Assembly (NCBI GenBank): GCA_012520695.1
Contig: JAAYNU010000078.1
Location: forward strand, 1-6,214
DNA length: 6,214 nucleotides
Source: Erysipelothrix sp.
GTDB taxonomy: Bacteria; Bacillota_I; Bacilli_A; Erysipelotrichales; Erysipelotrichaceae
Reading direction: 5' to 3'
The position numbers were made by a program, and so were the translations under genes. Of this stretch, positions 1-4,918 are shown in pieces. The notes under the pieces were generated by a model. It was not told the origin of the DNA, did no database searches, and worked only from the letters and a program-made list of their open reading frames with translations. The stretch's first letter is position 1. Each line of letters starts with the position of its first letter.

Positions 1-1
1 A

Positions 2-322
2 ACGATGATTACCAAGATTCAAGTGAGTCTTCCAAACACTCGCATAATCCTTCTCGCAACGTTCCCAATTAATAAATCGCATCTCATCAACCACTATGTC
101 TTAATCAATCGAGATAATGAGACGGTGGATGAGCTCAACGAGGTCTATCGATCTCTTGCGCTCTCTAAAGGAATTGAGTTTTATAACTTGAATGAATACT
201 TAAGTGATGAACATGGTGACCTGAAATCTGAGTTCACAACAGACGGTCTTCACATCAACATCGACGCTTATGTGGAGATTGAGAAACACCTTTCTGAAAT
301 ACTGCGTCAGAAGCTAAAATAA
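2..322 (+). CDS. SGNH/GDSL-type hydrolase, C-terminal part (5' end outside window)
   Basis: The reading frame is open from the first bases of the window, so only about the last 106 residues are seen and the true start lies upstream. An ATG at position 5 is in frame but is probably internal. The diagnostic piece is the C-terminal T-T-D-G-L-H-I-N block (Asp codon 242-244, His codon 251-253). It matches the block V Asp-x-x-His that supplies two members of the catalytic triad in SGNH esterases and acyl-hydrolases. The preceding hydrophobic strand (R-I-I-L-L-A-T-F-P) fits the block III-IV region, where a fully conserved family member has a G-x-N-D segment upstream; the nucleophile Ser is not visible here. 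The substrate cannot be told; family members act on lipids, acetylated sugars or cell-wall acyl groups. The stop codon lies inside the ribosome binding site of the next small ORF, which suggests translational coupling. Family call is fairly sure, function is not. Confidence 0.7.
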   Translation, partial: TMITKIQVSLPNTRIILLATFPINKSHLINHYVLINRDNETVDELNEVYRSLALSKGIEFYNLNEYLSDEHGDLKSEFTTDGLHINIDAYVEIEKHLSEILRQKLK

Positions 323-326
323 AGGA
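321..326 (+). promoter_or_regulatory. Ribosome binding site AAAGGA before the small membrane-protein ORF
   Basis: AAAGGA overlaps the TAA stop of the SGNH hydrolase gene (320-322). It is 11 nt from the ACG at 338, a normal distance for a site that pairs through AAGGA, and only 2 nt from an ATA at 329. It therefore supports translation beginning at, or formerly beginning at, codon 338. Confidence 0.5.
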
Positions 327-337
327 CAATAAAAACT

Positions 338-523
338 ACGAAGTCACTCAATAAATATATTAATCCAATATCATTCGCATTCTTCATCATTTTTTCATTG
401 TTTAGACTGGGATATGACACTTCAAAAATCGTGATGTTCCTATACATCGGTATATTCTCCTTGTTTATCTCAAAAGGAATGCGTTTATATCTTTCGAAAC
501 TTGAGAATGAAAAAAAGCGTTAA
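338..523 (+). CDS. Small two-helix membrane protein, start codon ACG (non-canonical or lost ATG)
   Basis: A 61-codon frame ends at the TAA of 521-523. It has no ATG at the expected place; the earliest in-frame ATG codons (434 and 479) would leave only fragments. Read from ACG at 338 it gives a convincing small membrane protein. It starts with a short basic segment (K-S-L-N-K-Y), then a first hydrophobic helix at residues 10-22 (P-I-S-F-A-F-F-I-I-F-S-L-F), a short loop R-L-G-Y-D-T-S-K, and a second helix at about 31-45. The tail is positively charged (K-L-E-N-E-K-K-R). An AAAGGA site precedes it. ACG differs from ATG by one transition, so this may be a rare ACG start, a start-loss mutation, or a sequencing error. 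It lies in the same frame as the SGNH gene, separated by one stop and five codons. I do not recognise the family; a membrane partner of the hydrolase is only a guess. The gene is followed by a strong terminator. Confidence 0.5.
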   Translation, partial: TKSLNKYINPISFAFFIIFSLFRLGYDTSKIVMFLYIGIFSLFISKGMRLYLSKLENEKKR

Positions 524-541
524 ATAAGTGATAGATTATAA

Positions 542-578
542 AAGTGCAAATCCCAATCGTTGATTGAGATTTGCACTT
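542..578. terminator. Bidirectional rho-independent terminator between convergent genes
   Basis: The left arm AAGTGCAAATC (542-552) pairs with GATTTGCACTT (568-578). After one C-A mismatch the stem continues with CAATC/GATTG around a GTT loop (559-561), so the stem has 16 base pairs. On the plus strand it is followed by CTTTATTG. On the minus strand it runs into TTTTATAAT. It sits between the small membrane-protein ORF (stop 521-523) and the end of the minus-strand ATPase gene (stop 595-597), so it can terminate both. Confidence 0.85.
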
Positions 579-594
579 CTTTATTGTCTTCTAC

Positions 595-1383
595 TTATTC
601 ATTATCGTCGTTGAGCAGGTAGTGCATAAAGCGCTCTGGTGCATCAAGGAAGTTTTTGAGGTTTGTGACCAATGGGTGGTCGTTATAGGTGACCTCGGTG
701 ATGGTATGGTCGAAATACAGGATCTGAGCATCGGGATAGGCCAAGAGAACGGGTGAGTGGGTGCATACGATAAACTGACAGCCTCGTTTGATTGCTTTAT
801 CCATCATTTCTAGAAATGCGAGTTGTGAATGAAATGATAGCGGAGTCTCGGGCTCATCGAGTAAATAGAGTGCATTATCTTTGAGTCTTGATTCAAAGAA
901 TTTTAAGTATCCTTCACCATGAGATGCATGCGCAATCTCTTTAGTGATTGTGTTCATTCGTTTTCGATTGCCTTCGTGGACTCCGTATTCAAGTTTGTAT
1001 TCAAGACGTGTTTTATCTTCGTGGCGCTCATCGACTTCTTTTAATTGTTCTTCATAATAGTGTTCTTCTCGTTCTGCCCAGAGAAGGTAATTAAGGAAGT
1101 CTTCACTTTGAAGATAGAAGCCGCGATGTGATTTTTGAGACCAACTTAGTTGGTAATAGGATTCAAACTGATGTTTAAGGTTATGATCAAATTTTCTACC
1201 TTGTCCAATATCAATTGCATTGGATAGTTCTTTGATGATTCTTAAGAAACTTGATTTACCACTTCCATTATCACCCGTCAAAAAAGTCACTGGACTTGTG
1301 AACTCTAGTTGAGAGAAGTGGGTGCTGTTGTAGGGATACTGGTCGGGTAGTGATTGTTTTGTTTGTATTTGTCTTAGGATCAT
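595..1383 (-). CDS. AAA/ABC-type ATPase, COG3910-like
   Basis: A 262-residue single-domain ATPase of the ABC/SMC-like class. The P-loop is G-D-N-G-S-G-K-S-S (residues 37-45). A polar, highly charged helical insert (about 102-150) follows. Next come a signature-like S-H-G-E-G (154-158), a Walker B with catalytic Glu in L-Y-L-L-D-E-P-E (172-179), and a switch His in C-T-H-S-P (207-211). The order and length fit the small predicted ATPases of COG3910. It has no membrane segments and no nuclease or TOPRIM domain, so it is a cytosolic ATPase without an obvious effector. The ATG at 1383 is chosen because AGAGGT (1390-1395) lies 6 nt upstream of it. It is isolated: a terminator and a private promoter separate it from tmcAL, and a two-way terminator ends it. 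The physiological role is unknown; a repair or stress function is possible but not shown by the sequence. Such ATPases can belong to defence systems, but no partner gene is present here. Confidence 0.85.
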   Translation of the reverse strand: MILRQIQTKQSLPDQYPYNSTHFSQLEFTSPVTFLTGDNGSGKSSFLRIIKELSNAIDIGQGRKFDHNLKHQFESYYQLSWSQKSHRGFYLQSEDFLNYLLWAEREEHYYEEQLKEVDERHEDKTRLEYKLEYGVHEGNRKRMNTITKEIAHASHGEGYLKFFESRLKDNALYLLDEPETPLSFHSQLAFLEMMDKAIKRGCQFIVCTHSPVLLAYPDAQILYFDHTITEVTYNDHPLVTNLKNFLDAPERFMHYLLNDDNE

Positions 1384-1402
1384 GGGTTTACCTCTTTTAT
1401 TT

Positions 1403-1411
1403 ATTGTAGCA
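1403..1411 (-). promoter_or_regulatory. Extended -10 promoter for the ATPase gene
   Basis: On the minus strand the sequence reads TGCTACAAT: an extended TG dinucleotide, one base, then TACAAT (5 of 6 matches to TATAAT). No good -35 box is found at the right distance, as expected for an extended -10 promoter. Transcription would start at about 1396, giving a leader of about 13 nt that still contains the AGAGGT ribosome binding site (1390-1395). It lies just downstream of the tmcAL terminator, so the ATPase gene is probably transcribed independently. Confidence 0.5.
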
Positions 1412-1414
1412 TAG

Positions 1415-1437
1415 AAAAAGCAGACTCTCGTCTACTT
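1415..1437 (-). terminator. Rho-independent terminator of tmcAL, overlapping its stop codon
   Basis: On the minus strand the stem is AAGTAGAC (1437-1430), loop GAGA (1429-1426), and GTCTGCTT (1425-1418), with one T-G wobble. The run of T residues (five A on the plus strand at 1415-1419) starts inside the last stem pairs. The tmcAL stop TAG (1434-1432) lies inside the ascending arm, so the last translating ribosome would cover the hairpin. Confidence 0.7.
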
Positions 1438-2469
1438 GATGATAATGATGTTTTGGATTTCGTTTTGAAGTGTTTCCTTTTGATACTCTTCTGAATAAGG
1501 GAGAGCATAAAGCTCACTGGCTTTCAGTTCCATGTCCTTATTGATGTAGTTTTTGAATTGGCTTGTGTAGAGATTTGTATCGAGTGTACTGAGGTGCTTT
1601 TGTCCAACCGAGTTCATTCCAAGCACTCTGAATTGAGTGAGTAACGCGGGTTCATCTTTCTTAAGGTGTAAGTATACGTTTATGAGTGTTCTTTGAATGC
1701 GAGAACGTGTGTAGCGCTTATTTACGGATGATTCGATGATGTTTATGTTCCTGTTTTTAATTAATAGATTCTCAATACCTTCACTCATAAGATTGATGGT
1801 GCTTAATTCTTGGTTTGTTTTACTTGTGAGTTCATATTGAATGAAGGGAAGGTAGTCTTCTAGGGTGTGTGTTTGAATGGTATCGAAAGACATGGGTGTA
1901 GTGTGGTTTAGGGCTACGTGTTCCTTATGTGCTTTTCGAATGGCACTTGCACTTGAAATCGGATGATTGATATCAGTGTCGTGGTATTGATTGGTTCTCT
2001 GGATTCTTATGGTCTTAATATCTTTTCCCTCGACTTGTTTCTCGTAGGCTTCAGCTAAGATATTATTGGGGGAATCGGAGTTGTTTGCGGCTGGATATGA
2101 TTTGCCTTCATCCATGATCGTTTGATTGAACTCTTTTGTTTCAATTTTGAGGGATTCAGCACCATACACAAGTGTGTCAATGCCCGCAAGTTTGAGGAGT
2201 ATGACTGAGGCCATTGCGAAGTAATCGGCTGACTGAACTGCGTAATAGGTTGGGAGTTCGATCACAAGGTCAACGCCGTGTTCCAAAGCAGCTTGGGTTC
2301 GTTGCCATTTATTGATAAAAGCGGGTTCACCCCTTTGGACAAAATTAGGGGACATAATCGCAATTAAAACATCACAGTTCGTGATTTTTCGTGTTTCATA
2401 GATGTGGTGTATGTGTCCGTTGTGAAATGGGTTGTATTCGACCACGATTCCTGCGATTTTTGGTTTCAT
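1432..2469 (-). CDS. tmcAL: tRNA(Met) cytidine acetate ligase TmcAL (YlbM family)
   Basis: TmcAL uses ATP and acetate to make N4-acetylcytidine at the wobble base C34 of elongator tRNA-Met, through an acetyl-adenylate. The N-terminus carries the nucleotidyltransferase HxGH signature in E-Y-N-P-F-H-N-G-H (residues 11-19). Other family blocks follow: S-P-N-F-V-Q-R-G-E-P-A (40-50), R-T-Q-A-A-L-E-H-G-V-D-L-V-I-E-L-P (57-73), S-D-S-P-N-N-I-L-A (131-139) and the nucleotide-binding S-S-A-S-A-I-R (172-178). The rest is the helical tRNA-binding C-terminal region. At 345 residues it is shorter than Bacillus YlbM (about 415), but the blocks named above, including the HxGH and S-S-A-S-A-I-R signatures, are present, so I take it as functional. 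The ATG at 2469 appears to have no Shine-Dalgarno site and probably heads a leaderless mRNA. It is divergent from trmB, another tRNA-modification gene. Confidence 0.93.
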   Translation of the reverse strand: MKPKIAGIVVEYNPFHNGHIHHIYETRKITNCDVLIAIMSPNFVQRGEPAFINKWQRTQAALEHGVDLVIELPTYYAVQSADYFAMASVILLKLAGIDTLVYGAESLKIETKEFNQTIMDEGKSYPAANNSDSPNNILAEAYEKQVEGKDIKTIRIQRTNQYHDTDINHPISSASAIRKAHKEHVALNHTTPMSFDTIQTHTLEDYLPFIQYELTSKTNQELSTINLMSEGIENLLIKNRNINIIESSVNKRYTRSRIQRTLINVYLHLKKDEPALLTQFRVLGMNSVGQKHLSTLDTNLYTSQFKNYINKDMELKASELYALPYSEEYQKETLQNEIQNIIIIK

Positions 2470-2475
2470 AGTGGT

Positions 2476-2505
2476 ATTTTATCATAGAAATGAAATTTAT
2501 GTAAA
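2476..2505 (-). promoter_or_regulatory. tmcAL promoter, predicted to give a leaderless mRNA
   Basis: On the minus strand TTTACA (2505-2500) is followed by an 18-nt spacer ending in TGA and then TAAAAT (2481-2476). This gives a -35 with 5 of 6 matches, an extended TG, and a -10 with 5 of 6 matches. The ATG begins at 2469, only six bases (ACCACT) after the -10. The expected transcription start therefore falls on or next to the A of the start codon. The -35 lies in the palindrome at 2499-2514. Confidence 0.6.
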
Positions 2506-2514
2506 ATTTTACAT
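2499..2514. repeat. 16-bp perfect palindrome, candidate shared operator of tmcAL and trmB
   Basis: ATGTAAAATTTTACAT is a perfect inverted repeat without a spacer. Each half contains a TTTACA -35 box, at 2500-2505 for the leftward promoter and 2508-2513 for the rightward one. A protein bound here would block or link both divergent promoters. The half-site spacing does not fit the TnrA/GlnR or Rex consensus that I know. The palindrome may be a real operator, or simply the result of two -35 boxes meeting in AT-rich DNA. Confidence 0.45.
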
Positions 2515-2538
2515 GAAGCCTCCTAAACATGGTACAAT
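2508..2538 (+). promoter_or_regulatory. trmB operon promoter
   Basis: TTTACA (2508-2513) and TACAAT (2533-2538) are separated by 19 nt, which is long, but the -10 is extended (TGG before TACAAT). The predicted start is near 2545, giving a leader of about 20 nt with GAGGTGA (2553-2559) as ribosome binding site before the GTG at 2566. It is the only convincing promoter I see for the five-gene plus-strand run. Confidence 0.55.
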
Positions 2539-2565
2539 ATGAGCATATATGTGAGGTGACTTATC

Positions 2566-3207
2566 GTGAGATTACGTAAAAAGAATTGGTCTAATGAAGT
2601 GTTTGAAACATTTAAAGATTATACTGTAAATGAATTTGAAACGATTAAAGGAAATTGGAAAAAGGAATTGGATTGTGACTTATTGCATCTTGAAATCGGT
2701 GCAGGTAAGGGTGACTATTGGCATCAAATGGCGGATCTCTATCCTGAGCGCGGTATCGTAGCGATGGAACGTGATTTTACTGCATCATCAATTGCTCTCA
2801 AGAAATTAGAAAAGCATCCAGGTGATCGCAAGCGATTCATCTTCAGTGATGCGAAGAAACTCAATGAGATGTTTGGTCCTGGCGAGGTTGATGTGGTTCA
2901 TTTGAACTTCTCAGATCCATGGCCTAAAGTACGTCATGAAAAACGTCGTTTATCATATAAAGATAAGCTTGATGATTACTATGAAATTTTAAGTGATACA
3001 GGAGAGATTTGTATGAAGACAGATAATCAGTCTTTATTCAATTATTCTCTTGTGAGTGTTGGAGCTCACAAATTTGAACTTGTGGAAGTGAATGTTGATT
3101 TTAGAAGTTCAGAGAATGTGGATCCGTTTACTGAATATGAACGTAAATTTGTTTCGATGGGACAGCCCATCTATCGTGCGATATGGAGGAAGAAAGATGT
3201 TAAGTAA
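2566..3207 (+). CDS. trmB: tRNA (guanine-N7-)-methyltransferase TrmB
   Basis: TrmB methylates N7 of G46 in the variable loop of many tRNAs, using S-adenosylmethionine. The 213-residue length is normal for the family. The SAM-binding motif is L-E-I-G-A-G-K-G (residues 42-49), and the acidic end of the next strand is M-E-R-D (67-70). The hallmark N-F-S-D-P-W-P-K-V-R-H-E-K-R-R-L (114-129) is intact, including Asp117 in the catalytic region. The C-terminal T-E-Y-E-R-K-F (189-195) is also typical. The start is GTG at 2566, supported by GAGGTGA 6 nt upstream; the MRLRKKNW N-terminus is typical of the family. It is the first gene of an operon: its end overlaps the M42 peptidase start by 11 nt. A TrmB gene near an M42 peptidase and murC also occurs in Bacillus (ytmQ, ytoP), so the order is an old Firmicutes arrangement. 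Confidence 0.96.
   Translation: MRLRKKNWSNEVFETFKDYTVNEFETIKGNWKKELDCDLLHLEIGAGKGDYWHQMADLYPERGIVAMERDFTASSIALKKLEKHPGDRKRFIFSDAKKLNEMFGPGEVDVVHLNFSDPWPKVRHEKRRLSYKDKLDDYYEILSDTGEICMKTDNQSLFNYSLVSVGAHKFELVEVNVDFRSSENVDPFTEYERKFVSMGQPIYRAIWRKKDVK
3185..3189 (+). promoter_or_regulatory. Ribosome binding site GGAGG deciding the M42 peptidase start
   Basis: GGAGG inside the last codons of trmB is 7 nt before the ATG at 3197. This identifies 3197 as the start and excludes the upstream in-frame ATG at 3092, which has no such site and lies deep within trmB. Confidence 0.85.
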
Positions 3208-4249
3208 AGAACAACTACAATGGTTTGAAGAATTAACTCAAATTGATGGTGTCAGTGGTCATGAACATGCTGTAGCATCCTATCTACATAAAGCTTACTT
3301 TCCGTATTGTGACGAAATCGTTCGTGATAACTTAGGGTCTATTATGGCTGTTAAGAAAAGTAAGAACCCAAACGCAAAGCGCGTGATGGTTTTAGCTCAC
3401 ATGGATGAGATTGGTTTTCTTGTAAAAGAAGTTATGAATAATGGTGTTTTAAAGATTCATCCCGTTGGTGGATGGTTTGCGCAAACACTTTTAGCGCATC
3501 GTGTTCGATTAACAACGCGTAAGGGTGATACTTACATGGGAGCCATCAGTTCAACACCACCTCACATGCTGGAACCTAAAGACCGTGTGAAATCAATTGA
3601 GATTCCACAGATGGTTGTGGATGTGGGTGCACATGATAAAGAAGATATTTCGAAAATGGGTATTTCTGTTGGGGATATGATTGTCGTTCAAGGTGTATTT
3701 GAACAGTTGAATGATCATCGTCTCTTGGCCAAAGCTTTTGATAACCGTTATGGTTGTGTCATGAGCATTGATTTATTGAAATCACTGAAGGATGTGGAAC
3801 TGGACTTCGATTTATACATCGGTGCCAGTGTTCAAGAGGAAGTTGGTTTGAGAGGAGCTCAGACAATTACGCAAACGGTGAAACCAGATGTTGCGATTGT
3901 ATTGGACTGTTCTCCAGCAAACGATGCTCTTGATTCAAAAGCAATTGGTAAACTGGGTGAAGGGGTTCTCATTCGAATGATGGATGGTAGCTTCATCGCT
4001 GATAAGGAAATGATTTATAAACTCGTCGATGTCTGCGTTAAAGAATCCATAAAACATCAATACTATTACAGTAATGGTGGGACGGATGCAGGGATCGTTC
4101 ATAAGTCTTTAGAAGGTGTTAAGACCTTAACATGCTGTCTTGTAGCGCGTGGTATTCATACTTCGTCAAGTATTCTTGACACGAATGATTATCTTGCAGC
4201 TAAGAAAGCACTGATGAATTTGTTGGTGGGTGATGACCTTGTTTCGTAA
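3197..4249 (+). CDS. M42 family metallo-aminopeptidase (glutamyl aminopeptidase / YtoP-like)
   Basis: A 350-residue cytosolic dinuclear-metal peptidase of clan MH. Such enzymes form large tetrahedral assemblies that trim short peptides. All ligand positions of the family are visible: His68 and Asp70 in A-H-M-D-E-I-G-F, the bridging Asp182 in A-F-D-N-R, the catalytic Glu214 and ligand Glu215 in Q-E-E-V-G-L-R-G-A, Asp237 in L-D-C-S-P-A, and His321 in R-G-I-H-T-S. The late G-G-T-D-A-G (294-299) is also typical. The N-terminal I-D-G-V-S-G-H-E (16-23) matches the usual T-x-x-x-G-x-S-G-x-E opening. The start at 3197 gives the normal family length. It overlaps trmB by 11 nt and the following lipoprotein gene by about 17 nt, so it is translated in the same operon. 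Glutamyl, leucyl or broad specificity cannot be told from sequence; the name pepA is used for relatives but I do not assign it. Confidence 0.93.
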   Translation: MLSKEQLQWFEELTQIDGVSGHEHAVASYLHKAYFPYCDEIVRDNLGSIMAVKKSKNPNAKRVMVLAHMDEIGFLVKEVMNNGVLKIHPVGGWFAQTLLAHRVRLTTRKGDTYMGAISSTPPHMLEPKDRVKSIEIPQMVVDVGAHDKEDISKMGISVGDMIVVQGVFEQLNDHRLLAKAFDNRYGCVMSIDLLKSLKDVELDFDLYIGASVQEEVGLRGAQTITQTVKPDVAIVLDCSPANDALDSKAIGKLGEGVLIRMMDGSFIADKEMIYKLVDVCVKESIKHQYYYSNGGTDAGIVHKSLEGVKTLTCCLVARGIHTSSSILDTNDYLAAKKALMNLLVGDDLVS

Positions 4250-4895
4250 ATTAGGACTCATCTTATTATCAATCCTATTGTTAGCGGCGTGTAGTGCTCA
4301 AACGGATGTGGATGTCATTATCCAGGAGAGCTTGTCTCGTCCGCTGCCAGCTGGTTCCAATCAATCTAAATCGTATGTGAAGTATTACTTGTCTCCTGAG
4401 TTTGGAGTGAAGGCATCAACGCCTATTTCTACACTCATTCGCATGGAAGATACTGAAGTGATGATGAATCTGAAGGTATCTGAAATCGTAGCGAGTCGTT
4501 ACTATAATAAAGAACGCATCGTTAATCGTGTCAGTGATGAAACAGAAGGAACACTTCGTAAAGAGGGAACGTATTTAGACACACACGATGAACAGAGAAC
4601 TTTTACGCTCACAATTATTGAATTAGAACATTCTAAAGCACTTGTGCTGGAAAACGGCCTCGTTGATTTAGTGGGTATTGTGGGAGATCACAACATCGAG
4701 TATGTTTTGGATTCAATGTTGACGATTATGCGTTCTGTGGAAGTGAATGAAGATTTAATTGTGGCAAATTATTCCAATAAGGAAATTATTGAATATAATC
4801 CGATTCATGAAGGGTTCTTTGAACAGACCGTTCCTGAAGCCGGGAGTTTAATTGACATGTACAATCACTTAAACCCCGATGATAAAATTGATTAA
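4233..4895 (+). CDS. Lipoprotein of unknown function
   Basis: The first 20 residues form a classical lipoprotein signal peptide: a short basic N-region (F-R-K), a leucine-rich core, and the lipobox L-L-A-A-C with Cys20 as the lipid-modified residue. The mature part (about 200 residues) is rich in beta-prone segments and acidic residues and has no membrane helix, so it should be anchored outside the membrane. I recognise no domain. The start is uncertain. ATG 4233 is used here; GTG 4230 and TTG 4239 are also in frame, and the only Shine-Dalgarno-like site is GGTGGG (4225-4230), which would suit TTG 4239 best by spacing. The gene overlaps the M42 peptidase gene by about 17 nt and precedes the acidic murC-adjacent protein. 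Co-expression with a peptidase and murC suggests an envelope role, but this is inference from position only. Confidence 0.8.
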   Translation: MTLFRKLGLILLSILLLAACSAQTDVDVIIQESLSRPLPAGSNQSKSYVKYYLSPEFGVKASTPISTLIRMEDTEVMMNLKVSEIVASRYYNKERIVNRVSDETEGTLRKEGTYLDTHDEQRTFTLTIIELEHSKALVLENGLVDLVGIVGDHNIEYVLDSMLTIMRSVEVNEDLIVANYSNKEIIEYNPIHEGFFEQTVPEAGSLIDMYNHLNPDDKID

Positions 4896-4918
4896 GCAGA
4901 AAGCGAGTGTAAAACTAT

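Noticed and set aside
571..756. A 61-codon plus-strand frame with a hydrophobic start
   Set aside because: It lies antisense to the well-supported ATPase gene, begins inside the terminator hairpin, and has no ribosome binding site.
595..1383. The ATPase as part of a phage-defence system such as Gabija or a retron
   Set aside because: No nuclease, helicase, TOPRIM, reverse transcriptase or other effector is next to it, and the neighbours are housekeeping genes.
1432..2469. tmcAL as a truncated pseudogene because it is shorter than the Bacillus protein
   Set aside because: The frame is uninterrupted, the signature blocks that I can identify are present, and a proper terminator follows, so a shorter but intact family member is more likely.
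2499..2514. The palindrome as a TnrA/GlnR or Rex operator
   Set aside because: The distance between TGT and ACA (8 nt) differs from both consensus sites as I know them, so no regulator is named.
2545..2565. A riboswitch or attenuator in the trmB leader
   Set aside because: The predicted leader is only about 20 nt, too short for such a structure.
3092..3196. A 35-residue N-terminal extension of the M42 peptidase
   Set aside because: It overlaps the conserved end of trmB in another frame, has no ribosome binding site, and the GGAGG at 3185 plus family length support the ATG at 3197.
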